DNA of 30,268 bases from UBA668 sp043721915. GTDB lineage: Bacteria > Actinomycetota > Acidimicrobiia > Acidimicrobiales > Ilumatobacteraceae. The stretch lies in assembly GCA_043721915.1 (NCBI GenBank), contig JAYSPV010000102.1, positions 1-30,268 on the forward strand, written 5' to 3'. A program made the position numbers and the translations under genes. Positions within the stretch are counted from its first letter, which is position 1; each line of letters opens with the position of its first letter. The notes under the pieces were generated by a model. The model made no database searches and was not told the DNA's origin. It was given only the letters and a program-made list of their open reading frames with translations. Below are positions 7,341-15,939 of the stretch, in pieces.

Positions 7341-8470
7341 GACGTGGCCACCTTCCAATCGTCGACAGCTTTTCGTACGGAGGACTCATTCTCGATCCAC
7401 ACGTCGCCACTCCGAACGTCATTGAGCGCCACGGCGTCCCCGTTGACTCGAAAGACGAGCTGACCGTCGAGCGGCAGGTCCGACAGGGGCGCATCCGGAG
7501 GCCCCTCGCCGCCGCACGAGATGAACCAGGTCGGCTGCTCACCGGCCCACGCGGCGTGGACACACGCGCCGATGAGCACGGGCCGGGCCGGCGTCCCTCC
7601 GACTCTTGGGTGTATTGGAGTTGGGACCTCTCGTGAGTTCAGCTCGATTCTGAACAACCCGCTTGCAGAAGCGACGACTACGGAGCCTGCCTCCGCACCG
7701 GGCAGTTGCAAGACGGTGCCTTCCGGAACCTTCGTCTGCCAGCCGGCGGTGAACAGCGTCCCATCAGGGTTCAGATACACCGGTACGTCACCAACCGAGG
7801 TCACCGAGGTGCCGTCACCGAACAGTGCTGGCACATCAGTACGTTCCGGCTGCGGGTTGCCCTTCGCCGGGTCCAGTTGCAGCTCGTACCACCCGTCTTC
7901 GGCGACAACCAGCACCTTTCCGGTCGCCGTGACCACCACTCGACTTCCGCGGTTCAGCGTGATGCGCTCACCGTTCGGAAAGGCTGCGCCGACGGGCGTG
8001 GAGGACAGGCCAACCCACAGCCTGCCCGTCTTGCGGTCGTATAGCGCCGTGACGCCGCCGTTCGTCTGGTAATCCAGCGAGGCGGCCACATCGGGCGGGG
8101 GTGTGATCACCGATGACAACTGCCCCGACGGGACGTCGAACACAGCGAGGGACATCGCTGCTTCGTTGGAGACCCACACCTGGCCCGGCTCGAGGCTCGG
8201 GATCAGTGACGGTGCCGTGGTCGAAGGAGCCGCCGTCGACAGCGTCGTGGTCGGCGCGAGTGTTGTTGTAGGGGCAAGTGTCGGAGGGGAAACCGTCGTC
8301 TCCGGTGGTTGCGTGACCACAATGTCGACCGTGGTGGTGACAGCGGGGTCGGTTCCAGCCGGGCCCGAGTCATCAGATGCGCCCAGCGTGAGAGCCAGGG
8401 AGGCCAGGCCGACGGCAGCCAAGCCACCAGCGATGAGCAGAAGGCGACGAGCAGTCGCTTCGGAAGTCAT
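7337..8470 (-). CDS. Anchored extracytoplasmic protein with beta-propeller-like repeats
   Basis: The 377-residue protein starts with an ATG overlapping the previous stop. One N-terminal membrane helix (about 9-30) is followed by a Thr/Pro/Val linker with repeated APTTTL units (to about residue 90). The rest is a beta-rich domain with recurring short strands such as GQVWVSNEAAMSLAVFDV, TGRLWVGLSS, GKVLVVAEDGWYEL and SGDVWIENESS, which suggest a propeller or related repeat fold. Two cysteines (IGAC, FISC) may pair. No family was recognised with confidence. As the only predominantly external member of the kinase/FHA operon it may be the sensory or output module. This is inference from topology and position. 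Confidence 0.75.
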   Translation of the reverse strand: MTSEATARRLLLIAGGLAAVGLASLALTLGASDDSGPAGTDPAVTTTVDIVVTQPPETTVSPPTLAPTTTLAPTTTLSTAAPSTTAPSLIPSLEPGQVWVSNEAAMSLAVFDVPSGQLSSVITPPPDVAASLDYQTNGGVTALYDRKTGRLWVGLSSTPVGAAFPNGERITLNRGSRVVVTATGKVLVVAEDGWYELQLDPAKGNPQPERTDVPALFGDGTSVTSVGDVPVYLNPDGTLFTAGWQTKVPEGTVLQLPGAEAGSVVVASASGLFRIELNSREVPTPIHPRVGGTPARPVLIGACVHAAWAGEQPTWFISCGGEGPPDAPLSDLPLDGQLVFRVNGDAVALNDVRSGDVWIENESSVRKAVDDWKVATS

Positions 8471-10530
8471 GGTTGGCCATCCTTGAATTCGAGCCGAATG
8501 AACGAACCGCCGACGAGCAGCACGTCGCCACTCGCCACCTTGACGGCACCCTCCGCCGGCGCACCATTGATGCTGACAGGTCCGGCGGACACCATCGAGA
8601 CCGGCACGTCAGTGAGAATGAGCGTGACGTGCATCGCCTGCACCGTGGGATCCGCGCTCAGCACGACATCGCACTTCGGCGATGAGCCGATCGTCGCCTG
8701 CTTGCCCTCGACGGCGATCTCCATGCCACTGTTACGGCCTTCGATGATGGTGAGTGTGGCCGACCGTCGGGCACGGATCATCGCCCCATAGGCGAGACCG
8801 ATGGAGCCGGTGACGATTGCCACGACCAGGATCGTCACGGGTTTGAGGAACAGTACGTCCAGCGCAGCGCGTTCGTCATACTTCGCCACCGTCGCACCGA
8901 AGATGGCGCCGCCGACGCCGCCGCCGATCTGACCGGCGAGCAACCCGCCGAAGCCCGTCTTGACGCTTCGCAACATGCCGAGGGCGAAACCGACGAACGC
9001 GCCAACAATCACGAAGATGAAGACGTTGGCGATGAAGGGCACCACGAGCGGGGGCGTGGAGCACCCTGTTGGGCACGGACCGTCGCTCGCCACAGCCCGG
9101 ATTGCGGCGTCAGCAAGTGGAACAGCCAAGAGACTTGCCACTCCCCCCACCAGCCCACCGAGCAGGAACCGCCGCAGCGCCGCGCCCCAGTTGCGACCGA
9201 TGATCGACTGCATGCTGAGCAACAGGCCACCGAGCAGAACGCCGATGAAGGCAACGAAGGCGACCGTCTCACCGCGCTCGTCGAGGGCTTTGTCGACGAG
9301 CGTCGTCGACAACGCACCCAGCACGCCGGCAATCAGGCCTGCGGTGAGACCCGCCACCATGCTGTTGCGCCCGAGTCTCACGAGCGCCGACACTGCCGCC
9401 GGCTTCGCCGCGACGGGTTCGGCCTCGAAGGTTGGGAGCGGCATGGTCGCACCGAGTGCCGGAACGACCGACGGCGCGGATGGCTGCTCCCACCACGGAG
9501 CCTCACCCGGAGCAAGCGTGGGGTCAGGCATCGACGCGGCCACGACCGCCGCCGGCTGACGCATCACGGTGCTTGCGGAGGCGTCGACGACGGCACTGCG
9601 CAATTCCTCGAACGGGACGAGAACGTTCTCGATGGGGCCGACGCAACGTTGCCGGAGCACACCGGCCAATCGAGCCACGTCTGCGTCCGGCGAGGAGCAC
9701 AGCGCTCCCCACACCTCGGACTCTCCGGGGCTTTCCAGATCGGACCGCATGAACAGCAGGTTCTCGCCATGAAGGTGCCGCTCGAGGCTGGGGTCGGCGG
9801 CGAGCCCGTTGAGCGCAAGTTCGATGAGCGCTCCGGGGAACGAATCGACATGTCGACCCCAGTGCTCAACGTTTCGTTCAGGGTGCTGGTAGTTGGGATG
9901 ACCGAACTCGGCGGGTGGACCGATCTCGATCTCGGGCACCCACACGCCGTCCAGGTCGACCAGCGCGATCGAGTCGTTAGCACGAATCAGCACGTTGCCA
10001 TGTTGTAGGTCGCCGTGGGCCACACCGGCACGCTGCAGGCTGCGAACCACCTCGACCCACTGCATTGCCAACTCACGCAGGCGAGGTGGATCGTCGAGCA
10101 TGTTCTCGACCGCGATGTTCAACGGCGTCCCTTCGACCCACGGCATGACGACAACCGGCCACCGGTCGTTGCCGACCATGATGCCGTCGGCCAGCCATCG
10201 CGCTGCGGTGAGCGCCCGTGGCGCCGTGTTCTGGAGGTGATTCTCGAGCGCCGCGTACCGGTATGCGCCCTCCGAAGGAGGCGTGAGGAAGCACCTCACG
10301 GCATTGCGGGTCTCGCCCGTCTGGAGCAGAAAGACCACCGCGTTCTGTCCGCTCGCAACCAGAGGCATCCCCAACGCGTTGGTGCCCGCGCGGCCGGCAG
10401 AGAGCTGTTCATCGCTGAACGACGTCGCAGGTGATTGGATCGCACGTGAGTAGTCGGTGCCCGTGGGCCACACGCGAGTGGTGCCGGCCTCAGAGCCGGT
10501 GCCTTCGATTCGTCGTTTGCTGACGGTCAT
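8467..10530 (-). CDS. Kinase-like domain - polytopic membrane region - FHA domain fusion
   Basis: The 687-residue protein starts at the ATG overlapping the kinase stop; a GTG four codons upstream is possible, but the ribosome-like GGGAGAAG sits before this ATG. Residues about 40-330 resemble the YegI-type protein kinase-like family: catalytic loop HGDLQHGN (172-179) and VDLDG (191-195) replacing the usual DFG, then FGHPNYQHPER, the activation-segment signature of that family. The glycine-rich loop and the Lys/Glu pair are hard to place. A Pro-rich linker leads to several glycine-rich membrane segments (about 370-585). The last 97 residues form an FHA-like domain with IGSSPKCDV instead of GR and a weak phospho-binding loop. 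It may be an active atypical kinase or a pseudokinase receptor. Confidence 0.83.
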   Translation of the reverse strand: MTVSKRRIEGTGSEAGTTRVWPTGTDYSRAIQSPATSFSDEQLSAGRAGTNALGMPLVASGQNAVVFLLQTGETRNAVRCFLTPPSEGAYRYAALENHLQNTAPRALTAARWLADGIMVGNDRWPVVVMPWVEGTPLNIAVENMLDDPPRLRELAMQWVEVVRSLQRAGVAHGDLQHGNVLIRANDSIALVDLDGVWVPEIEIGPPAEFGHPNYQHPERNVEHWGRHVDSFPGALIELALNGLAADPSLERHLHGENLLFMRSDLESPGESEVWGALCSSPDADVARLAGVLRQRCVGPIENVLVPFEELRSAVVDASASTVMRQPAAVVAASMPDPTLAPGEAPWWEQPSAPSVVPALGATMPLPTFEAEPVAAKPAAVSALVRLGRNSMVAGLTAGLIAGVLGALSTTLVDKALDERGETVAFVAFIGVLLGGLLLSMQSIIGRNWGAALRRFLLGGLVGGVASLLAVPLADAAIRAVASDGPCPTGCSTPPLVVPFIANVFIFVIVGAFVGFALGMLRSVKTGFGGLLAGQIGGGVGGAIFGATVAKYDERAALDVLFLKPVTILVVAIVTGSIGLAYGAMIRARRSATLTIIEGRNSGMEIAVEGKQATIGSSPKCDVVLSADPTVQAMHVTLILTDVPVSMVSAGPVSINGAPAEGAVKVASGDVLLVGGSFIRLEFKDGQP

Positions 10531-11636
10531 GACTTCTCCCACCAGCGGTCTGGCGCGCTATTCGGATTCGGTAGTTGACGAGGAGCCTCATCGGGCAGAT
10601 CGGCGGGCGGGCCAGGCGGTTGCTGCCGGGGTCGGACCACCGTGCGGTCCTCCGGTCCGGTCGGCGGCGGTAGCACATTCTTGGGGCGCCTGACCGTGTG
10701 ACCGTCCGACGAGCCGGACGTTTGCGGGGGAACCACATCGGGAAGTGGGTGGGGTGTGCCACTCGGCGGCGTATCGGCAACCGAGGCTGGAACAGCCCCG
10801 GCTGTCAGTGATGCAACACGCTCCGCCCCCAGGTCGCGCTCCATCTGGCGCACAGTCGCGAGCGTTGCCGAAGCCGTTGGTCGTTTCGCAGCGTCACGGT
10901 TGGTCATCTGCTGGAGCAGCGCACCCAGCGCTACCAGGGCCTCGCACTGCAGCTGCGAGAGTTGCCCGGAATCACGACGTTCGTCAGCTACCTGACGGGC
11001 GCGGGCCTCGTTGGTCTCGGCCGTGAGCAACTGGCGCACAGTGACACCGAGCGAGTACACATCCGTCGCTGGCCCGATGTCCGGCGCGTCCTCCAGCTCC
11101 TCTGGGCTGGCATAGCGGTACGACAGTGCGCTGGTGCGGTCGGTGTACTCGGCATCCTTCAGGATCGCGGCAATTCCGAAGTCGCATACCTTGCACTGGC
11201 CGAACTGCCCGACCATCACGTTGTGCGGCTTGATATCGCGGTGGACGATCCCCAACGCGTGCGCGTCGGCGACGGCTCGCGTGACGTCGGCCATTGCGGC
11301 GATCGCCATCGCCGGCGACAGCGGACCGCCGGCCTCGAGAAACGCCATCAGCGAACCGCCGCTGACGTACTCCATGACCAGTGCAAGGCCCGTCGGCAGT
11401 GAGATCAGCTCTTCGATCTGGACCACGTTGGGGTGGCCTTTCAGCTTCAACAACGCGTCCAGCTCGCGCCGAACACGACGATCCGTCGATTCGCGATCTC
11501 CGAGCTCGCGTACCACCTTGATGGCAACGCTGCCGCCAGTGGAGTCGCGGACCGCTGAGTAGACATCGCCCAGGCCGCCGGAACCGACCTTGGCCACACG
11601 GCTGTATCCATGAAGGCGCAATGCGTCGGCGGTCAT
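10527..11636 (-). CDS. Soluble eukaryotic-like Ser/Thr protein kinase with proline-rich tail
   Basis: The ATG at 11636 lies 16 bases after the upstream stop with GGGAAGG before it, giving 369 residues; an upstream extension would enter the FHA gene. The kinase domain spans about 10-275 with all key parts: glycine loop GSGGLG (18-23), Lys40 in AIK, Glu58, catalytic HRDIKPHN (132-139), DFG (152-154) and ASPEE (176-180). The tail (276-369) is rich in Pro and carries two Thr motifs, TVRRP (314-318) and TVVRP (332-336). No membrane helix or external sensor is present, unlike PknB-type receptors, so it may be recruited by membrane FHA proteins through the tail. Neighbouring FHA proteins and the PP2C phosphatase are the likely partners. 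Substrates are unknown. Confidence 0.93.
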   Translation of the reverse strand: MTADALRLHGYSRVAKVGSGGLGDVYSAVRDSTGGSVAIKVVRELGDRESTDRRVRRELDALLKLKGHPNVVQIEELISLPTGLALVMEYVSGGSLMAFLEAGGPLSPAMAIAAMADVTRAVADAHALGIVHRDIKPHNVMVGQFGQCKVCDFGIAAILKDAEYTDRTSALSYRYASPEELEDAPDIGPATDVYSLGVTVRQLLTAETNEARARQVADERRDSGQLSQLQCEALVALGALLQQMTNRDAAKRPTASATLATVRQMERDLGAERVASLTAGAVPASVADTPPSGTPHPLPDVVPPQTSGSSDGHTVRRPKNVLPPPTGPEDRTVVRPRQQPPGPPADLPDEAPRQLPNPNSAPDRWWEKS

Positions 11637-11652
11637 GGCCTTCCCTGCTCGT

Positions 11653-13206
11653 TCACTCGTCGTGTTGGCACCAGTTGTCCCCCAGCTGAAGGCGACTGCC
11701 GCGTTCCAGTTCTGCGCGTTGCGACCGTAGCGACTGCAACGCACCTGTCGGCAGCTGGACTTCGGTTCCATTCGTCGAGCCGAGGTCCTCCACCCAGATC
11801 ACACCGTCGACGACCGTGAGGACGCAATGGGTCGATGAGATCGTCATGCTCTGATCCACGACCCTGTGCGTGACTGCGCCGATGAGGTTCGCCGGTGCGA
11901 TGGGGGCGCGCCCAAGGACCACGGGCCCGGCCAGCGCAACGGTCTCACCGGACCCGAATCGAACCAGATGTCGTCGAGGCCGCAGGTCAGCGCGAGCGAC
12001 GGTAAGGCCGTCGGACACCCCATCCACGATCTCTGCCGCTGCGACAGTGGGCGACGAACCCGGCTCGGCCCACACCGCGGCGGTGGAGACAGCGGAACTT
12101 GCCGGCGGCGGCGCAACGAAGGTCGCTGGAGGCGCCGCAAAGTGCGACGGTGCCGGAGGGGGCGGCAGCACGGGCGACGGTGGAGGCGGAGGCGGGGCCG
12201 CGGACGGGGACGACTGGATCCCAGAGGCCACAGCGGGCGAGTTCTGAGCGGACAGAACCATCGGCCAATCACCGCGTTGGAGTAGCCACACCGCCAGGCC
12301 GAGCATGACCGCCGCCGGTAACACCACCAGACGCGCATCGATTTGACGACTCGAGCCGACGTCCACCAACCACACAGAGAGCGCACCGGCCCAACCCACG
12401 ACCATCCCGACCGCGGCACGGTCCGCACTCACGAGCCCGATTCCGGCCAACCCGAAGCCGACTGCCAGGGCCAACCCCGTCGACAATTCCTCGCTCGCCA
12501 CGACCGACAGCAGCGCGCCCAGCCCGGCAGCTCCACCGATGGCCGGCCTCCACCACGAATCGACGAGCCCTGCCACGGGGGCCCCGGCACGGGCGACCAG
12601 GAGCGCGGCACCGACAAGCGCCACGATCAGCACAGGACTGTGCTCCACAGACACGCTGTAATACGAGTTCGAGACCCAGATGATCATCGCCGCCCCGAGC
12701 GCGACTCCACTCGCACTGGCGCTGAGCAGCAGTGTCGTTCGGACGAGCGCGACGATGGCCAGGGCCGCGCCGACCACCGCGACAAACACCGACACCTCGG
12801 CATATCGACCGTCGACGAACTCCAGCACTGTGCAGAGCAGACCGACCACGAGCGCGATGATGACTGGGGCCAACAGACCGCGCGGCTTCTTCGTCGCTGG
12901 CGCACTCGGGAAGACTCCAGGTGCGGCGCCGACGAACCCCGGTTGAGGTGCGTAGCCGGCACCCGGAGGCGGAGCGGCGATGCCCATCAACTGCATCTGC
13001 TGTTGCAGCCGACGGGCCTCGTGCTCGGGCGTAGGCGACTGCAGCGCCGCGATGAGAAGGCCAAGCAGGCCCATCAGGAAACCCAGCCAGAATCCGGCTA
13101 CACCCGACCTGCCCTTGCCCAGCATGATCGACCGGCCACCGAAACCGCAGCCGATGGCCACACCAAGCCAGACCAACAACGGCACGAAGATGATCATCAC
13201 TTCCAT
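11653..13206 (-). CDS. Polytopic membrane protein with C-terminal FHA domain
   Basis: The 517-residue protein starts one base after the upstream stop. The first 65 residues repeat the anchor module of the DUF2510 protein at 2088 (GKGRSG, GLLGLLIAAL, SPTPEHE). After a Pro/Gly linker, residues about 105-315 hold many short hydrophobic helices. A long Pro/Ala-rich linker follows. The last 105 residues are an FHA domain with LGRAP, SSTHC and DLGSTNGT, the residues that contact phosphothreonine. It should therefore bind phosphorylated peptides at the inner membrane face. It lies directly upstream of the kinase, a classic arrangement for a kinase-FHA pair. The transport or sensing role of the membrane part is not evident. 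Confidence 0.88.
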   Translation of the reverse strand: MEVMIIFVPLLVWLGVAIGCGFGGRSIMLGKGRSGVAGFWLGFLMGLLGLLIAALQSPTPEHEARRLQQQMQLMGIAAPPPGAGYAPQPGFVGAAPGVFPSAPATKKPRGLLAPVIIALVVGLLCTVLEFVDGRYAEVSVFVAVVGAALAIVALVRTTLLLSASASGVALGAAMIIWVSNSYYSVSVEHSPVLIVALVGAALLVARAGAPVAGLVDSWWRPAIGGAAGLGALLSVVASEELSTGLALAVGFGLAGIGLVSADRAAVGMVVGWAGALSVWLVDVGSSRQIDARLVVLPAAVMLGLAVWLLQRGDWPMVLSAQNSPAVASGIQSSPSAAPPPPPPSPVLPPPPAPSHFAAPPATFVAPPPASSAVSTAAVWAEPGSSPTVAAAEIVDGVSDGLTVARADLRPRRHLVRFGSGETVALAGPVVLGRAPIAPANLIGAVTHRVVDQSMTISSTHCVLTVVDGVIWVEDLGSTNGTEVQLPTGALQSLRSQRAELERGSRLQLGDNWCQHDE

Positions 13207-13207
13207 C

Positions 13208-14743
13208 TCAGGCTCCCGTTACCTTGTCGCCGATGAGCACCGTCGCGCTGCGATCTCCGAAGCGGATCAAGCTCCCTCCGGCGACCGTGTGGCGGGCGCC
13301 GGGCAGCAGCACTGTCGTCGCGCCGAAAGGGTCGACGATGGATGACCCGTTGGTCGAACCCATGTCCTCCACCCAGGCGCCTCGTGGATCGGGCCCGACG
13401 AGCAAGTGGGTGGCCGACATGCTCATCGATGGGTCATCGATGGCGAGCAACGTTGCCGACGGATCCGAGGCCTGGGCCCGTGGCGCGCGGCCAATGACCA
13501 CCGGCCCGACGAGGACGACGCGCTGCCCCGAATCAAGGACCAGTTCAGGAGGCGCAGAAGGCGGCTGGCCCTCGGGAATCTGGCGCCGCACCGTCGAGTT
13601 GTCGGACACGTTGGTATGCAACGTCGTAGGAAGGTCGGCGGCGGGCGGAACCAGTGGCGCTACCGCGACCGGCGGGGGGGTCCACACCGTGTGGTTGGCG
13701 GCAGGCCCCGATGGCGGCGCCGGGTGAGGTATCGCTGGGTCGGTTGATGTGACACCGCCGTTGGCAACTTGGTCGGTCCAGGTGGTCCCGTTCCAGTAGC
13801 GGCTGGCGTGGCGCCCAAAGGGATCGTCGGCCCAGCGGGCAGGATTGGCCGGCGCCGCAACGCCGCCGACAGGCGCGCCCGCGTAAGGAAACTGAGAGGC
13901 GCCAAAGGGTGACGCAGGCGCGCCCGCTGGCGATGAGGCCAGCGCGACCAGGGTGAGGCCGACAACGGCCACGGCCCCCACGATCGCAACCGGATGGACC
14001 TCCGTGTTGAGTGAAAATGCACCCGGGAAGCTATCGCCGACGACTTCGAGCTTCGAAGCAAGGATGAACCACGCAAGGATGACGGAGCCGCTCAGCCCGA
14101 ACATGGCGCCGAAGCGGCCACCCTTGATCGCGCCGAAGAGCACCGCAAAGAACGGCGCCCACAGCATCAGTTGGGCCGCAAGGGCGAGCACCCCATCCGA
14201 ACTTTCGCCGAACCCGTTGTAATCGGACCACGACAGTCCGTATCGGGCCATCTCGCTGGGCACCAGCGTGCAGCCCGCGGACATCGCGAATCCGGCCAAG
14301 GCTGCCAACCAGTGCACCGGTGTCGTTCGTCCTTTCTGGATCGTCCCCAGCGACACAAAGGCCGTCACAACGGCCAGCACAGCAGTACCCGTCAGCACAT
14401 AGCTACCAATCCCGAGTCCGTCACCTCCGGACACCTTCCACACCAGAATCGCAAACGACCCGAGCAGTGAAGCCACACCGAGGGCGGCGCCGCCGCCCAG
14501 CCCGGAGACGTCCGGCTTGGTGGCTCGCATCACGGCAGCCAGCACCAGCAGGCAGGCCGGTACGACGAGCGGCAGGATGTAGAGCACCCCGATGTCGAAC
14601 AGCTTGTCGCCGCCACCGTCAGCCAAGGGCAACAGGCCGGCGAGCAACGTGCCCACAGCCGTGCCCAAGTACAACACCGACGGCGCCGCGGACGGCTTCC
14701 TCTGCATCGAGTTGGCCCCGACATCTGCACCTACAACACTCAT
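13208..14743 (-). CDS. Polytopic membrane protein with DUF2510 and FHA domains
   Basis: The 511-residue protein starts at the ATG at 14743, preceded by AGGAGA; an upstream ATG at 14773 adds ten residues without a better site. Residues 20-270 hold about seven membrane helices. A DUF2510 motif follows (about 303-327: WADDPFGRHASRYWNGTTWT), then a Pro-rich linker containing TVRRQ (384-388). The FHA domain covers about 402-505, with GRAP (418-421), SATH (443-446) and GSTNG (462-466), so phosphothreonine binding is expected. It is the first gene of the seven-gene minus operon. DUF2510 and FHA in one chain tie this operon to the DUF2510 gene on the other strand. The Thr in the linker is a candidate kinase target or FHA ligand. 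Confidence 0.87.
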   Translation of the reverse strand: MSVVGADVGANSMQRKPSAAPSVLYLGTAVGTLLAGLLPLADGGGDKLFDIGVLYILPLVVPACLLVLAAVMRATKPDVSGLGGGAALGVASLLGSFAILVWKVSGGDGLGIGSYVLTGTAVLAVVTAFVSLGTIQKGRTTPVHWLAALAGFAMSAGCTLVPSEMARYGLSWSDYNGFGESSDGVLALAAQLMLWAPFFAVLFGAIKGGRFGAMFGLSGSVILAWFILASKLEVVGDSFPGAFSLNTEVHPVAIVGAVAVVGLTLVALASSPAGAPASPFGASQFPYAGAPVGGVAAPANPARWADDPFGRHASRYWNGTTWTDQVANGGVTSTDPAIPHPAPPSGPAANHTVWTPPPVAVAPLVPPAADLPTTLHTNVSDNSTVRRQIPEGQPPSAPPELVLDSGQRVVLVGPVVIGRAPRAQASDPSATLLAIDDPSMSMSATHLLVGPDPRGAWVEDMGSTNGSSIVDPFGATTVLLPGARHTVAGGSLIRFGDRSATVLIGDKVTGA

Positions 14744-14839
14744 TGCTCTCTCTCTCCTGAACAGCCGGATCACGTACCTCCGCGCAGTTGTTGTCTCCCA
14801 CCAGCCAGCAGTTCTAGCCGATCATTCGAACTCGCGAAA

Positions 14840-14855
14840 TGGGGAGCGCTCCCCA
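14840..14855 (-). promoter_or_regulatory. Perfect 16-base palindrome upstream of the FHA/kinase operon
   Basis: TGGGGAGCGCTCCCCA is fully symmetric and lies 97 bases before the operon start at 14743 and 17 bases after the esterase stop. It matches the inverted repeat at 3675-3690 outside the central bases and has the same ATT.CGC flank. Its inner 12 bases equal the core of the CebR-type LacI-family operator of streptomycetes. It could be an operator or a hairpin terminator of the esterase gene. Confidence 0.55.
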
Positions 14856-14871
14856 TGCGCCCCGGCCAGGT

Positions 14872-15939
14872 TCATGTCAGGCACCCGGGTTCGGGGCTGA
14901 GGGCAAGCCGCAGCAGCCGGGCCGACAGGTCGAACGTGCCTGGTCGAAGGTCGGCCACCCCATCGGAGGAACCCGGCCAGGTGTGTGTGCCGTCGGCAAT
15001 GGTGAGCAACTGCGTGCACGCACCGCATCCGGAGGGGACGATGCGCTCCACCTGATCCAACAGAGGCTCGCGGGTGCCGGGTTGTTCGGCACAGCCGTTG
15101 ACGAGGGTGGCTGCCCGGCGGAACCACACCTCCTGAGCCAGCAGCGAACCGCGGCCACCGTCGTAGCGGGCGGTCCGATCCAGGCGACCAGCGATCACCG
15201 ACATCGGCAGCGCTCGACCGGTCGGAGCGCATCGAGCAAGCACGCCGTCATCGACTGCGGCGTTCACCAACACCACACTCGCCACCCGATCTCGCACACG
15301 TGCGTTGCACACTGCCAACAGCGACATCGCAGCTCCGTTGGATTCCCCCGTCAGGGTGATGCGCGAGGGGTCGACGCAACCGGTCGCGATCACTGCGTCG
15401 AGCATCTCGTTCAACGCCGCGCCATCGTCGACCCCGCTGGTGGAGAAGATATCGGAGCCGGTGTCCCAGCCGAATCCCTCGAACTCCACGACGGGCGAGC
15501 CTTCGGGGTACGCGACGACCACGGAAGCCGCGTTGGCAATTGCCGTGAACTCCGCGTAGCGCTCGATTCCGGTCGGCGTACCGGTGTACCCGTGCAACAC
15601 CAGCACCAACGGACTTCCCGGCGCGACACCACTCGCTCGTACGAGGACATGACGGCCCGACGGCGTCGTCACCACACCGTCGGTCTGGCTGCACGGTGCA
15701 GCGACGATCGGGCTCGTCGTCACCGGCGGCAGCACCAGCGTGGTCGATGAGTCGACAGTGACCGCCGTTGGCATCGATGTCGACGTCGCGTCCGGAGCTG
15801 GTGGAAACGTGCCGACAACGACCGTTCCCGCGTCAGGCGCGACAACAGGCGCGGACGAGCTGCACGATCCCGCGACCACGCATGACGCAGCGCCGAGAGC
15901 CATCCACAGCATCACCGAGCCGCTCAGCTCCAGACGCAC
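14872..15939 (-). CDS. Secreted LpqC-like esterase/PHB-depolymerase-family lipoprotein
   Basis: The GTG at 15939 overlaps the upstream gene by 16 bases and gives 355 residues; longer readings run into that gene. The N-terminus is a lipoprotein-like signal ending ASCVVAGSCSSS, then a Thr/Val-rich linker to about residue 85. The alpha/beta-hydrolase domain shows the oxyanion strand LVLVLHGYTGTP, the nucleophile elbow GESNG, and the late His in DGTHTWPG, all as in the LpqC / esterase-PHB family that cleaves ester bonds in short polyesters or feruloyl-type esters. Multiple cysteines suggest disulfides, consistent with export. It is the second gene of a two-gene unit with the zinc-ribbon protein. 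The natural substrate cannot be told from sequence. Confidence 0.85.
   Translation of the reverse strand: MRLELSGSVMLWMALGAASCVVAGSCSSSAPVVAPDAGTVVVGTFPPAPDATSTSMPTAVTVDSSTTLVLPPVTTSPIVAAPCSQTDGVVTTPSGRHVLVRASGVAPGSPLVLVLHGYTGTPTGIERYAEFTAIANAASVVVAYPEGSPVVEFEGFGWDTGSDIFSTSGVDDGAALNEMLDAVIATGCVDPSRITLTGESNGAAMSLLAVCNARVRDRVASVVLVNAAVDDGVLARCAPTGRALPMSVIAGRLDRTARYDGGRGSLLAQEVWFRRAATLVNGCAEQPGTREPLLDQVERIVPSGCGACTQLLTIADGTHTWPGSSDGVADLRPGTFDLSARLLRLALSPEPGCLT

Noticed and set aside
14840..14855. Firm assignment of the palindrome as a CebR operator
   Set aside because: Only the inner 12 bases match, the sister site at 3675 differs in its centre, and no LacI-family regulator or sugar gene is in the window.
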